Origin: Candidatus Aminicenantes bacterium UBA647
GTDB taxonomy: Bacteria > Acidobacteriota > Aminicenantia > UBA2199
DNA length: 42,656 bases
Direction of reading: 5' to 3'
Assembly: GCA_002299555.1 (NCBI GenBank)
Contig: DBOL01000076.1
Location: forward strand, 1-42,656
A model generated the notes under the pieces. It made no database searches, was not told where the DNA came from, and saw only the letters and a list, made by a program, of their open reading frames with translations. How positions within the stretch are numbered: position 1 is the first letter of the stretch; each line of letters opens with the position of its first letter. Position numbers and translations under genes: made by a program. Shown piece by piece: positions 32,785-42,198 of the stretch.

Positions 32785-33111
32785 CTAATCAACTACAACA
32801 CCGCATTTTTTGCAGATCCTATGTTTTGAATCTTTCTCGATCTTGAATCCGATCCTCACGCCCTGTTCACATTCGCTGCAATAGTACATAATACTCGCGA
32901 GAGGAATAGATCCTTCTCTGTCAACTATACCGCCTTGTATATTCTTCTGAGGATTTGCTTTAACGTATTCTTTAACAATATGAATTTTTTCAACAACAAC
33001 CCTGTTCTTTTCAGTCAGCAATCTGATGATCTTACCTTTTTTCCCTTTATCTTCTTTCTTGCCGCTTACAACAACAACTGAATCACCTTTTTTCAGTCTT
33101 AATTTTGACAT
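32785..33111 (-). CDS. rplX: 50S ribosomal protein L24, zinc-ribbon form
   Basis: 108 residues. The KOW domain is at the N terminus (LKKGDSVVVVSGKKEDKGK). The C-terminal part carries CSEC and CKKC pairs (YYCSECEQGVRIGF and HRICKKCGVV), a likely zinc knuckle present only in some bacterial L24 proteins. It starts 1 nt after rplN. Confidence 0.95.
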   Translation of the reverse strand: MSKLRLKKGDSVVVVSGKKEDKGKKGKIIRLLTEKNRVVVEKIHIVKEYVKANPQKNIQGGIVDREGSIPLASIMYYCSECEQGVRIGFKIEKDSKHRICKKCGVVVD

Positions 33112-33112
33112 T

Positions 33113-33481
33113 TCAAGTTACCTCCGGTGCAAGTGATACGATCTTCATGAACTTTTTTTCTCTTAGTTCACGTGCTACCGGCCCAAAAACCCTGGTCCCG
33201 ATCGGCTCACCCTGAGCATCTATTATTACTGCTGCATTATCTGAGAACCTGATATATGATCCGTCTCTTCTTCGCACTTCCTTTCTGGTTCTTACTATTA
33301 CTGCTTTTACAACTTCACCCTTCTTTATTTTAGAATTAGGTTCTGCAGATTTGACAGTTCCAACAAATGTATCTCCAATATGTGCTATTTTACCAACCCC
33401 TCCGCCAACTGCGCGGATAAACATCAGTTCTTTTGCACCAGAATTATCGGCCACTTTTAACCTTGTCTGCATCTGGATCAT
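33113..33481 (-). CDS. rplN: 50S ribosomal protein L14
   Basis: 122 residues starting MIQMQTRLKVADNSGAKELM, with KKGEVVKAVIVRTRKEVRR and GTRVFGPVARELREK. The ATG overlaps the rpsQ stop as ATGA. Confidence 0.97.
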   Translation of the reverse strand: MIQMQTRLKVADNSGAKELMFIRAVGGGVGKIAHIGDTFVGTVKSAEPNSKIKKGEVVKAVIVRTRKEVRRRDGSYIRFSDNAAVIIDAQGEPIGTRVFGPVARELREKKFMKIVSLAPEVT

Positions 33482-33756
33482 TTCAGAACCTCCTTACCGG
33501 GAGCCGCAGAGATCAATTCGACAGCAAGCCATGTCTTAAGTTTGCTCAAAGGCCTTACAAGTCTGATCTTAACTACATCACCTTCTTTAAATTTGTTTGT
33601 TTCATCATGAGCCAGATATTTTTTCTTTTTCCTGATAATTTTTTTATAAACAGGATGCTGAAAAACCATCTCAACACTAACAGAAATTGTTTTGTCTGCT
33701 TTCGTCGAGACAACCTGGCCGGTAAGCGTAATGCCTGATTTAATTTTCTTTTCCAT
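33478..33756 (-). CDS. rpsQ: 30S ribosomal protein S17
   Basis: 92 residues with GQVVSTKADKTISVSVE, HPVYKKIIRKKKKYLAHDE and GDVVKIRLVRPLSKLKTW. The start lies inside rpmC (17-nt overlap) and the stop overlaps rplN. Confidence 0.96.
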   Translation of the reverse strand: MEKKIKSGITLTGQVVSTKADKTISVSVEMVFQHPVYKKIIRKKKKYLAHDETNKFKEGDVVKIRLVRPLSKLKTWLAVELISAAPGKEVLK

Positions 33757-33946
33757 CTTTTTTCCTCTTTTCAGTTAAAATCGTCGATAATCTTGCGATA
33801 TCCTTTTTAGTGCCTTTGATCTTGAAAGGATTATCAGACTGACCCAGTGACTTCTGGATCTTCTGCTTAAACAACTTATCCTTAAGTTCAACAAGCTTTC
33901 CGTCGATCTCATCTATTGTCATTGATCTAATATCTTTTGCTTTCAT
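33740..33946 (-). CDS. rpmC: 50S ribosomal protein L29
   Basis: 68 residues of two helices: MKAKDIRSMTIDEIDGKLVE and IKGTKKDIARLSTILTEKRK. It overlaps rpsQ by 17 nt. Confidence 0.95.
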   Translation of the reverse strand: MKAKDIRSMTIDEIDGKLVELKDKLFKQKIQKSLGQSDNPFKIKGTKKDIARLSTILTEKRKKDGKEN

Positions 33947-33957
33947 TTGATACTCCG

Positions 33958-34365
33958 TTAAGTCCTCTTAATGAACCTGGTTTTAATGGGAAACTTCATC
34001 TGAGCCAACCTCATTGCCTCTTTTGCAGTTACCTCATCAACCCCTTCCAATTCATATATTATTCTTCCTCTTCTGACAACATCCACCCAAAACTCGGGAT
34101 CACCTTTACCTTTACCCATCCTGACTTCGATAGGTTTTGAAGTAACAGGCTTGTACGGAAATAGTCTTATCCAAAGCTTCCCGCCCCTTTTTATATATCT
34201 GTTAATTGCTACCCTTCCTGCTTCGATCTGACGGGCAGTTATCCAGGCATTCTCAAGCGATTGAAGACCATACTCTCCAAATTCCAGAGTATTTCCTTTT
34301 GTGGCAACACCCCTTCTTTTTCCCCTGAATACCTTTCTATGTTTAACTTTCTTTGGCATTAACAT
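33958..34365 (-). CDS. rplP: 50S ribosomal protein L16
   Basis: 135 residues. The start at 34365 preserves the near-universal MLMPKKVKHRK N terminus and follows a GGAG site at 8 nt. Signatures TARQIEAGRVAINRYIKRGG and MGKGKGDPEFWVDVVRRG are present. It lines the A-site/E-loop region of the 50S. Confidence 0.97.
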   Translation of the reverse strand: MLMPKKVKHRKVFRGKRRGVATKGNTLEFGEYGLQSLENAWITARQIEAGRVAINRYIKRGGKLWIRLFPYKPVTSKPIEVRMGKGKGDPEFWVDVVRRGRIIYELEGVDEVTAKEAMRLAQMKFPIKTRFIKRT

Positions 34366-34368
34366 CGA

Positions 34369-35052
34369 TCATTCTCCCTTCGCTGCAATTTCAACACTCT
34401 GCTTTTTATATCTTTCTTTCTCTTTATCCCCGGGATAAATCCAAACCTTAACCCCAATTATGCCGTAATCTGTCCTTGCCTCTGCATAGCCATAATCAAT
34501 ATCGGCTCTTAGAGTCTGTAGGGGAAGTTTCCCGACCAGATACCATTCTGATCTCGCAATTTCATTCCCACCGAGCCTTCCGGAAACCCTTATCTTGATT
34601 CCGATCGCTCCGGCTCTTAAGGACGAGTCAACAGCTTTACGCATTGCACGACGGAAGGAAATTCTCCTTTCGATCTGATAGGCAACACCCTCTGCAACCA
34701 ATTGTGAAACAACCTCAGGATATTTGATCTCTATTACATCAACCAGAATTTTATCTTTGTTCTTATTTGCCAGCCTTGCGATCATCTCTTTGATCTTCTG
34801 AATTCCTGATCCGCCTTTCCCGATAATGATTCCCGGCCTGGCTGTGTTTATCTGAACTCTTATCGTATCAGATACTCTCTTCAGTTCTATTGAAGCGATC
34901 CCCGCATGTTTGTATTCTTTCTTTACAGTATTTCTTATCTTCAAGTCAGAATGAAGCAATTCTACATAGTCTTTGCCCTTACTGTACCACAAAGATAACC
35001 AGCTCTTATTAAATCCTAACCTGAACCCGTAGGGATGTGTTTTCTGGCCCAT
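34369..35052 (-). CDS. rpsC: 30S ribosomal protein S3
   Basis: 227 residues with the MGQKTHPYGFRLGFNKSW start, a KH domain containing GIIIGKGGSGIQKIKEMI, and the C-terminal GRLGGNEIARSEWYLVGKLP motif. The ATG overlaps the rplV stop by 1 nt (TAATG). Confidence 0.97.
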   Translation of the reverse strand: MGQKTHPYGFRLGFNKSWLSLWYSKGKDYVELLHSDLKIRNTVKKEYKHAGIASIELKRVSDTIRVQINTARPGIIIGKGGSGIQKIKEMIARLANKNKDKILVDVIEIKYPEVVSQLVAEGVAYQIERRISFRRAMRKAVDSSLRAGAIGIKIRVSGRLGGNEIARSEWYLVGKLPLQTLRADIDYGYAEARTDYGIIGVKVWIYPGDKEKERYKKQSVEIAAKGE

Positions 35053-35405
35053 TATTTCTCCTCTCTCTCTGAAAGATATATAGTAATATGAGAATATCTT
35101 TTAAGTATTCTTACCCCTCTTCCTCTGGGAACAGCTCTGAATCTTTTCATCATTGGAGCCGCATCAGCAAAGATCTTTGAAATATAAAGATTATCTACAT
35201 CCAGGTTTGGAAATTTCACCTGTGCATTAGCTATTGCCGAATTGAGTACTTTATAAATTATCTCTGCCGCTTTCTTTTTCTTTGAGAACTTAAGAATGGT
35301 CACAGCTTCTCCGGCATCTTTCTCTCTAATGAGATCTGCCACGAGCCTGACCTTTTGCGGAGATATTTTAATATATTTTCCTTTTGAAATTGATACTTCA
35401 GCCAT
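35052..35405 (-). CDS. rplV: 50S ribosomal protein L22
   Basis: 117 residues, with KYIKISPQKVRLVADLIR and the exit-tunnel loop region AAPMMKRFRAVPRGRGVRIL. No resistance-type insertion is seen in the loop. Confidence 0.96.
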   Translation of the reverse strand: MAEVSISKGKYIKISPQKVRLVADLIREKDAGEAVTILKFSKKKKAAEIIYKVLNSAIANAQVKFPNLDVDNLYISKIFADAAPMMKRFRAVPRGRGVRILKRYSHITIYLSEREEK

Positions 35406-35420
35406 TCTATTCTCCTGTTA

Positions 35421-35690
35421 TTACTTTTTCTCTCTAGAAGTGTGTCCTTTATATGTCCTTGTTTCGGAGAACTCTCCCAACTTACAACCAACCATGTTCT
35501 CTGAAACAAAAACAGGGATGAACTTCCTCCCATTATGTACTGCAATTGTTAACCCGACCATTTCAGGAATAACTGTAGATCTTCTTGACCAGGTCTTAAT
35601 AACTTCTCTTTTTTTACTATTTTTTGCGGCAATAACTTTATTGAATAATTTTTCTTCAATAAAAATACCCTTTTTAACTGATCTGCTCAT
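35421..35690 (-). CDS. rpsS: 30S ribosomal protein S19
   Basis: 89 residues, MSRSVKKGIFIEEKLFNKV, the WSRRSTVIPEMVGLTIAVHN signature, and a C-terminal FSETRTYKGHTSREKK. Confidence 0.97.
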   Translation of the reverse strand: MSRSVKKGIFIEEKLFNKVIAAKNSKKREVIKTWSRRSTVIPEMVGLTIAVHNGRKFIPVFVSENMVGCKLGEFSETRTYKGHTSREKK

Positions 35691-35694
35691 TTAT

Positions 35695-36519
35695 CTACTT
35701 TCTCCTCTTAACAATAAATTTGTCGGTTCTCTTATTCCTTCTCGTCTTGTATCCTTTAGTAGGTTGTCCCCAGGGAGATACCGGGTGTCTTCCACCTTTG
35801 GTTTTACCTTCACCACCACCATGGGGATGGTCAACCGGATTCATAACAGTACCTCTGACATGGCCACGACGTCCAAGCCATCTGGTTTTTCCAGCCTTAC
35901 CGATCTTAATATTTCCATGTTCAACATTTCCAAGCTGGCCAATTGTAGCTCTGCACTCAACTGAGATCTTTCTAACCTCGCTTGAAGGCATTTTCACCAG
36001 AGCATATTTCCCCTCTTTGGCCATAAGTGTTGCAGATGCTCCTGCAGTCCTTGCAATCTGAGCTCCTTTTCCACTTATATATTCAATATTGTGAATGATG
36101 GTTCCAATCGGGATATTCTTTAACAGAAGTGCATTCCCAGGTGAGATCTCAGCTTCACCGCTAGTTGATACTATTGGGTCTCCCACTTTAACTCCCAGTG
36201 GGGTGAGGATATATCTTCTTTCACCATCAACATATTTAACAAGGGATATTCTTGTGGTTCTGTTCGGATCATACTCAACAGTTTCGATAACTCCCGCAAC
36301 ATCCAGTTTATTCCTCTTGAAATCAATAATTCTGTATTTCCTTTTATGTCCGCCACCCCTGAACCTGCTGGTTATATGACCTTCATTATTTCTTCCACCG
36401 GATTTAGTAAGCTTTCTAACAAGCTTCTTATAAGGTTTATCCGTTGTCAGCTCTTCAAATGTAAATCCGGTCTTCCCTCTCAGCCCTGGAGTAGTTGGAT
36501 TAAATACTTTAATTCCCAT
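35695..36519 (-). CDS. rplB: 50S ribosomal protein L2
   Basis: The ATG at 36519 (MGIKVFNPTTPGLRGKTG, GAGG at 6 nt) is chosen over an in-frame TTG at 36540, giving 274 residues. Signatures are GRNNEGHITSRFRGGGHKRK and, near the end, GRRGHVRGTVMNPVDHPHGG with the essential histidine of the peptidyl transferase region. Confidence 0.97.
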   Translation of the reverse strand: MGIKVFNPTTPGLRGKTGFTFEELTTDKPYKKLVRKLTKSGGRNNEGHITSRFRGGGHKRKYRIIDFKRNKLDVAGVIETVEYDPNRTTRISLVKYVDGERRYILTPLGVKVGDPIVSTSGEAEISPGNALLLKNIPIGTIIHNIEYISGKGAQIARTAGASATLMAKEGKYALVKMPSSEVRKISVECRATIGQLGNVEHGNIKIGKAGKTRWLGRRGHVRGTVMNPVDHPHGGGEGKTKGGRHPVSPWGQPTKGYKTRRNKRTDKFIVKRRK

Positions 36520-36520
36520 T

Positions 36521-36814
36521 TTACACCTCGAAATATTCAATCATTTTTGCATCTTTCTGAAGTTTCACATATGCTTTTTTCCAACTTGAGCGTCTGCCTG
36601 TAAACCTTCCGTATTTCTTTTCTTTACCGTAGTAATTCATTAACCTTACAGATTCAACTTTAGTATTGAAAAGCCTCTCAACCGCTTCCTTAACAAGAAG
36701 TTTATTTGAATTCCTATGGACCTTAAAGCACAGGCTGTGAAGGGTATCCTTCAGTTCACTGGACTTTTCGGTTATCATCGGAGCGACTATCACATCAGTA
36801 TAATCTAGTTTCAT
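36521..36814 (-). CDS. rplW: 50S ribosomal protein L23
   Basis: 97 residues: YTDVIVAPMITEKSSELKD, the RNSNKLLVKEAVERLFNTKV signature and a basic loop. It forms the exit-tunnel docking site for trigger factor and SRP. The ATG overlaps the rplD stop as ATGA. Confidence 0.96.
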   Translation of the reverse strand: MKLDYTDVIVAPMITEKSSELKDTLHSLCFKVHRNSNKLLVKEAVERLFNTKVESVRLMNYYGKEKKYGRFTGRRSSWKKAYVKLQKDAKMIEYFEV

Positions 36815-37431
36815 TTAAGGACCTCCAATATTCCGTTCAAAGCATCGACAGACAACATGATGTGAGTATATTTCAATGTGTCATAAACATTGATCTCGGT
36901 AAAGTCGATGCTTTTTACATTTTTCAAATTTCTTGTTGATAACATTAATTTCGAATTATCTCTATTATCTACAATTAGCATTTTTTCAAATTCAAACTTC
37001 TGTAGTTGATTCAAAGTCTCTTTTGTTTTGTTCGAATTCACATCAATTTTGTCAATTACAAACAGTTTATCATTTCTTACTTTCTCAGAAAGGACAGACT
37101 TCAGTGCATTTCTTTTTGCCTTCTTAGGCATATTATAAGAATAGTCTCGAGGTTGGGGTCCAAATGTAATACCACCGGATCTCCACAACGGACTCTTGAT
37201 ACTTCCAACTCTTGCTCGCCCTGTTCCTTTCTGTTTCCACAACTTCTTACCGCTTCCAGTGATCTTTCCTCTGGTTTTTGTTGAAGCGTTTCCACTTCTC
37301 TGGTTAGCTCTGAAATTCTTTACTGCTTCGTATACAAGGTGCTCCCTTAATGGATAGTCGAAAACCTCTTCCGGGACTTCAACCTTGCTGACTTCTTCAT
37401 TATTTAAGTTTTTGACATTCAGCTTTAACAT
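36811..37431 (-). CDS. rplD: 50S ribosomal protein L4
   Basis: 206 residues with the tunnel loop TGSGKKLWKQKGTGRARVGS and WRSGGITFGPQPRDYSYNMP. In enteric bacteria L4 controls its own S10 operon; I see no such leader within the window, because the str and S10 genes run on without a break. Confidence 0.97.
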   Translation of the reverse strand: MLKLNVKNLNNEEVSKVEVPEEVFDYPLREHLVYEAVKNFRANQRSGNASTKTRGKITGSGKKLWKQKGTGRARVGSIKSPLWRSGGITFGPQPRDYSYNMPKKAKRNALKSVLSEKVRNDKLFVIDKIDVNSNKTKETLNQLQKFEFEKMLIVDNRDNSKLMLSTRNLKNVKSIDFTEINVYDTLKYTHIMLSVDALNGILEVLK

Positions 37432-37433
37432 TT

Positions 37434-38069
37434 CTATCTCCTCTTAAAGGAATCCTTTAAAATGTAAACGTAATTTCCGTTAAATCCCGGAATCGCTCCC
37501 TTTATCAGGATCAGATCATTTTCCAGGTCGATCTTTACTACTTTCAGCCCTTTGACTGTTTTATTTTTTCCACCCATTCTTCCGGGCATTTTCTGTCCCT
37601 TCATAACTTCACCGGGAAAAGCACACATACCGATAGATCCAGCTCTGCGATGATGCATCGAGCCATGAGTCTTCGGGCCTCCACCGAAATTCCATCTTTT
37701 TACAACGCCCTGAAAGCCTTTACCCTTGGTAACTCCGACTAAGTTAACTTTCTCATTCTCTTTAAAGATATCAACTTTAACCGAGTCCCCGACTTTGTGC
37801 TCATCATTATCTATAAAAAATTCTCTCAACAATTTTGTGGGGGGAACCTTTGCTTTGTCAAAATGTCCCATCATTGGCTTTGTTACATTTTTGACTTTTT
37901 TATCTTCAACAAATCCGAGCTGGACCTTGTTCAGTGCTTCTTTCTTCTCTTCTTTTTTCTGAACGATCAAACATGGTCCGGCTTTTACTATAGTAACAGG
38001 AATAACAATACCTTCATCAGTAAAAACCTGAGTCATTCCAACTTTTTTTCCAATTAATCCTTCAATCAT
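37434..38069 (-). CDS. rplC: 50S ribosomal protein L3
   Basis: 211 residues, MIEGLIGKKVGMTQVFTDEG, the GVTKGKGFQGVVKRWNFGGG loop near the peptidyl transferase centre, and HGSMHHRRAGSIG. It starts 11 nt after rpsJ and ends 2 nt before rplD. Confidence 0.97.
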   Translation of the reverse strand: MIEGLIGKKVGMTQVFTDEGIVIPVTIVKAGPCLIVQKKEEKKEALNKVQLGFVEDKKVKNVTKPMMGHFDKAKVPPTKLLREFFIDNDEHKVGDSVKVDIFKENEKVNLVGVTKGKGFQGVVKRWNFGGGPKTHGSMHHRRAGSIGMCAFPGEVMKGQKMPGRMGGKNKTVKGLKVVKIDLENDLILIKGAIPGFNGNYVYILKDSFKRR

Positions 38070-38080
38070 TTTTTCACCTT

Positions 38081-38389
38081 CTAATTAGATTTTACTTCAA
38101 CCTCAACACCTGCAGGAAGATCCATCTTCTTTAACTCTGCTATCGTATCATCATTATGCTCAAGGATATGGATCAGCCTTGTATGTGTTCTCCTCTCAAA
38201 ATGTTCTCTCGATTTTTTATCTACATGAGGTGAACGTAGCACACAAAATCTCTCGATCTTAGTTGGGATCGGAATAGGCCCTGCAACTGTAGCTCCAGTC
38301 CTCTTAGCCTTTGAAGATATCTCAGCCGATGATTTGTCAAGTATCCTGCTGTCAAAGGATTTTAATTTAATAATTATTTTATTTGCCAT
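38081..38389 (-). CDS. rpsJ: 30S ribosomal protein S10
   Basis: 102 residues: IIIKLKSFDSRILDKSSAEI, the GPIPIPTKIERFCVLRSPHV signature, and HTRLIHILEHND. It may also act as NusE in antitermination, as known for the family. Confidence 0.97.
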   Translation of the reverse strand: MANKIIIKLKSFDSRILDKSSAEISSKAKRTGATVAGPIPIPTKIERFCVLRSPHVDKKSREHFERRTHTRLIHILEHNDDTIAELKKMDLPAGVEVEVKSN

Positions 38390-38400
38390 TTTAACCTACC

Positions 38401-39603
38401 TTATTCAATGATCTCTGTAACAGATCCTGCTCCTATCGTTCTTCCGCCTTCCCTGATCGCAAACTTAAGACCCTTCTCCATTGCTATAGGAGTGATCAAC
38501 TCGATCTCAAATGTAGCATTATCTCCGGGCATTACCATCTCAACTCCCTTTGACATTGTTACACTACCGGTAACATCTGTCGTACGGAAAAAGAACTGAG
38601 GACGATAACCGGTTATAAAAGGTGTATGACGTCCGCCTTCCTCCTTGCTCAACACAAATACTTCTGCCTTGAACTTTGTATGAGGTTTTATACTTCCTGC
38701 CTTCGCAAGAACCATTCCACGCTCTACATCTTCACGGTTAGTTCCACGCAAAAGAACTCCGATGTTATCTCCGGCTCTCCCTTCATCAAGAAGCTTCTTG
38801 AACATCTCAACTCCGGTCACTATCCTCTTACGTGTGTCTCTGATACCTACTATCTCTATCTCATCTCCAACATGAACTATCCCTTTCTCTACTCTGCCGG
38901 TCACTACTGTTCCACGACCGCTTATTGTGAATACATCCTCAATAGGAAGTATGAAATCCTGATCTATCGGTCTTGCAGGTAACTCAATATAACTGTCCAC
39001 TGCATCCATCAATTCCATTATGTTCTTGTTCCACTCTGCATCAGGAGCTTCTTCACTCTCCATTGCTTTCAAAGCACTTCCACGTACTACCGGAATATCA
39101 TCTCCGGGGAATCCGTATTCTGTCAAAAGTTCTCTGATCTCGAGTTCTACAAGATCAAGAATCTCTTCGTCATCCACCATATCAACTTTGTTCATGAATA
39201 CTACCATCGAAGGAACATTAACCTGACGGGCTAAAAGAATGTGCTCTCTGGTCTGAGGCATAGGACCGTCTGTAGCACTTACAACAAGTATCGCTCCGTC
39301 CATCTGTGCTGCTCCGGTGATCATGTTCTTGATATAATCAGCATGACCAGGACAGTCTATATGAGCATAATGACGCTCTTTTGTGTCATATTCAACATGG
39401 GATATCTGGATCGTGATACCACGCTCTTTCTCCTCCGGAGCATTATCAATACTCCAAAAATCACGATACTCAACATTAGATGTCTCACTCTTGCTCAACA
39501 CCTTCGTTATCGCTGCTGTAAGAGTAGTCTTGCCATGGTCTACGTGCCCTATTGTACCTATATTTAAATGGGGCTTACTCCTATCAAACTTTTCCTTGCT
39601 CAT
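38401..39603 (-). CDS. tuf: Elongation factor Tu
   Basis: 400 residues. GTPase motifs are GHVDHGKTTLTAAI, RGITIQISHVEY (switch I), DCPGHADYIKNMITG, and NKVDMVD; domains 2 and 3 show GRGTVVTGRVEKGIVHVGDE and TDVTGSVTMSKGVEMVMPGD. It delivers aminoacyl-tRNA to the ribosome. No second copy is in the window. Confidence 0.98.
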   Translation of the reverse strand: MSKEKFDRSKPHLNIGTIGHVDHGKTTLTAAITKVLSKSETSNVEYRDFWSIDNAPEEKERGITIQISHVEYDTKERHYAHIDCPGHADYIKNMITGAAQMDGAILVVSATDGPMPQTREHILLARQVNVPSMVVFMNKVDMVDDEEILDLVELEIRELLTEYGFPGDDIPVVRGSALKAMESEEAPDAEWNKNIMELMDAVDSYIELPARPIDQDFILPIEDVFTISGRGTVVTGRVEKGIVHVGDEIEIVGIRDTRKRIVTGVEMFKKLLDEGRAGDNIGVLLRGTNREDVERGMVLAKAGSIKPHTKFKAEVFVLSKEEGGRHTPFITGYRPQFFFRTTDVTGSVTMSKGVEMVMPGDNATFEIELITPIAMEKGLKFAIREGGRTIGAGSVTEIIE

Positions 39604-39611
39604 TATTCCTC

Positions 39612-41702
39612 CTAATTGTATGAATAAATTCCTAATTGATTTCTAAAAACACTATCCATCTTTTTTTCAGTTAAACGTTCATGCTTATAAAATTCCATCG
39701 AATAATTTGCTCTCCCCTGACTAAGCGTCCTAAGAGCCGTTGCGTATCCGAACATTGACGACAACGGTGCAATACCATCGACATTATGTATTCCGTTCTT
39801 AAGTTCTATTCCAAGGACTTTTCCTTCCCTGGCATTAAAATCATTTATTACTTCACCTAAATATTCATCCTGCACAGTGAGCTCAACTTTCATAACAGGC
39901 TCAAGCAGAATAGGCTTTCCGCTTCTGAACGCTTTGTGAAAAGCCATTGATGCAGCTACTTTAAAAGCCAATTCACTTGAATCATCCGAGTCATAAGAGC
40001 CATCCATTAATGATATGTTAACATTAATAATAGGAAATCCGGCAAGGGTTCCCAACTCCATCGCTTCCCTTACTCCCGACTCAATTGATTTATAAAATTC
40101 CTCAGGAATCGTCCCCTGTTTTATTTTGATATTAAATTTGTATTTGGATTCACCGGCGTAGGGCTCGAGCTTGAGAACAACATGTCCATATTGCGCTTTT
40201 CCACCAGTCTGTTTAACATATTTTTCTTCCCCCAGCGAAGTCTCTCTTATTGTTTCTCTATAAGCAACTCTCGGTTTCCCTATCCTGGTAAGAACTCCAA
40301 ACTCCCTCTTGATCCGCTCCCTCAAAACCTCTACATGAAGTTCACCCATTCCGGATATAAGTGTCTGACCGGTATTAGGATCTGTTTTAACTTTAAATGT
40401 CGGATCTTCAATACTGAGCTTTGTAAGTATTTCTTCAAGTTTTTTATGTCCCGATGTTAACTTGGGCTCGATTGTGACAGATACAACAGGCTCTGGAAAA
40501 ATTATCGTATCGAGAACAATGTGATTTCTCTCGTCACAAAGCGTATCTCCGGTGGATACTCCAGGAAGTCCCACTGTAACTGCTATATCACCAGCATTAA
40601 CTTCTTTGATCTCCTCCATCTTGTTCGAGTGGACCTTAAGAAGCCTGTTGATCCTGACCTTCTCTTTCTTTACTGAGTTATAGACCGTTGATCCTGTTTT
40701 CAGAACACCTGAATATACTCTGAAGTATACAAGTTGACCTGCATGTTTATCAGTCATTATTTTAAAAATCAGAGCAGAGAAAGGTTCACTATCAGAAAGT
40801 TTGCGTTCTGCAGACTTACCGGTTTTCGGGATTATGCCTTTTATACTACCTTTATCATAAGGAGACGGGAGATAATCAATTATTGCATCCAGCAATTTTT
40901 GAACACCTTTGTTTTTGAATGATGACCCCATCAAAACCGGAACTGCCTCAAGTGAAAGAGTAACAGTCCTGACAACTTTACGAATAAGATCTTCAGGAAT
41001 ATCTTTTTTTTCAAGAAACAATTCCATCAACTCCAGATCTGATTCTGCAAGTTTTTCAATAAGGTTTTCACGGTACATCTGAGCTTGCTCATAATACTCT
41101 TTCGGAATTTCGATAGTTTCGAAATCAACCTGAGTAAAATCATCACTGAACCTGTAGGCTTTCATGGTTATCAGATCGATAACTCCCTGAAATTTATCCT
41201 CAGCCCCCAGGGGAAGTTGAAGCAATAGTGTATCGGTTCCGAACTTATCTTCGATCTCAAGAACAACATCAGAGAAGTCTGAACCAATCCTATCCATCTT
41301 GTTAATATATGCAATTTTGGGAATTTTGTACTTGTCAGCCTGATACCACACTTTTTCGCTTTGGGGCTCAACCCCTCCGACTCCGCAAAAAACTACAACC
41401 ACTCCGTCAAGTATCCTTAAAGAACGCTCCACTTCAGCTGTAAAGTCCACATGACCCGGAGTGTCGATAATATTGATTCTGTGGTCATCCCAAAAACAGG
41501 TTGTAACAGCAGATGTGATTGTGATCCCACGCTCCTGCTCCTGATCCATCCAGTCCATTTCAGCTGTCCCGTCATGAACCTCACCCATTTTATAGGTAAC
41601 CCCGGTATAGTATAGTATTCTTTCGGTAGTAGTGGTCTTACCGGCATCGATATGCGCCATAAAACCTATATTCCTGATATTTTCTACCGAAAACTTATTC
41701 AT
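39612..41702 (-). CDS. fusA: Elongation factor G
   Basis: 696 residues with the translocase GTPase motifs AHIDAGKTTTTERILYYTG, DTPGHVDFTAEVERSLR and AYINKMDRIGSD, then the domain IV/V segments TGGKAQYGHVVLKLEP and ALRTLSQGRANYSMEF. Located in the classic str order rpsL-rpsG-fusA-tuf, 8 nt from each neighbour. Confidence 0.98.
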   Translation of the reverse strand: MNKFSVENIRNIGFMAHIDAGKTTTTERILYYTGVTYKMGEVHDGTAEMDWMDQEQERGITITSAVTTCFWDDHRINIIDTPGHVDFTAEVERSLRILDGVVVVFCGVGGVEPQSEKVWYQADKYKIPKIAYINKMDRIGSDFSDVVLEIEDKFGTDTLLLQLPLGAEDKFQGVIDLITMKAYRFSDDFTQVDFETIEIPKEYYEQAQMYRENLIEKLAESDLELMELFLEKKDIPEDLIRKVVRTVTLSLEAVPVLMGSSFKNKGVQKLLDAIIDYLPSPYDKGSIKGIIPKTGKSAERKLSDSEPFSALIFKIMTDKHAGQLVYFRVYSGVLKTGSTVYNSVKKEKVRINRLLKVHSNKMEEIKEVNAGDIAVTVGLPGVSTGDTLCDERNHIVLDTIIFPEPVVSVTIEPKLTSGHKKLEEILTKLSIEDPTFKVKTDPNTGQTLISGMGELHVEVLRERIKREFGVLTRIGKPRVAYRETIRETSLGEEKYVKQTGGKAQYGHVVLKLEPYAGESKYKFNIKIKQGTIPEEFYKSIESGVREAMELGTLAGFPIINVNISLMDGSYDSDDSSELAFKVAASMAFHKAFRSGKPILLEPVMKVELTVQDEYLGEVINDFNAREGKVLGIELKNGIHNVDGIAPLSSMFGYATALRTLSQGRANYSMEFYKHERLTEKKMDSVFRNQLGIYSYN

Positions 41703-41710
41703 TTACACTA

Positions 41711-42181
41711 TCACCATTTATAATGGGCAAACGCCCTGTTTGATTCAGCCATTTTATGGACTGCTTCTCTCTTTTTCATAGCTCCACCCTTTTCGCTAAA
41801 ACCGTCAAGGATCTCGCCAACCAGTTTATCCTGAAAGGATTTTCCTCCGCGCTCCGAAGCATAGCCGACAAGCCATCTAAGGCCGAGAGAATATGACCTC
41901 TCTTTCCTTACATCCATCGGAACCTGATATGTAGCACCACCAACCCTTCTGGACCTTGTTTCAACCTGAGGCCTGATATTGTCAATAGACTTAACAACAA
42001 TCTTCAAAGGATCCTCTTTCATTTTATCCTTTATCACGTCCATGGCTCCATAAACTATCTTCTGAGCACAAGCTTTCTTTCCGTCCTGCATAACGTTATT
42101 AATAAGCTTTGCAATGATGGAAGAATTATAAACGGGATCAAGAACAACTTCTTTTTTTTTATCTGTTTTTTTCCTGGGCAT
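41711..42181 (-). CDS. rpsG: 30S ribosomal protein S7
   Basis: 156 residues with the AKLINNVMQDGKKACAQKIV segment, VGGATYQVPMDVRKERSYSL, GLRWLVGYASERGGKSF and KREAVHKMAESNRAFAHYKW. It binds the 3' major domain of 16S rRNA. Confidence 0.97.
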   Translation of the reverse strand: MPRKKTDKKKEVVLDPVYNSSIIAKLINNVMQDGKKACAQKIVYGAMDVIKDKMKEDPLKIVVKSIDNIRPQVETRSRRVGGATYQVPMDVRKERSYSLGLRWLVGYASERGGKSFQDKLVGEILDGFSEKGGAMKKREAVHKMAESNRAFAHYKW

Positions 42182-42198
42182 AATAATCTCCTATGTCT

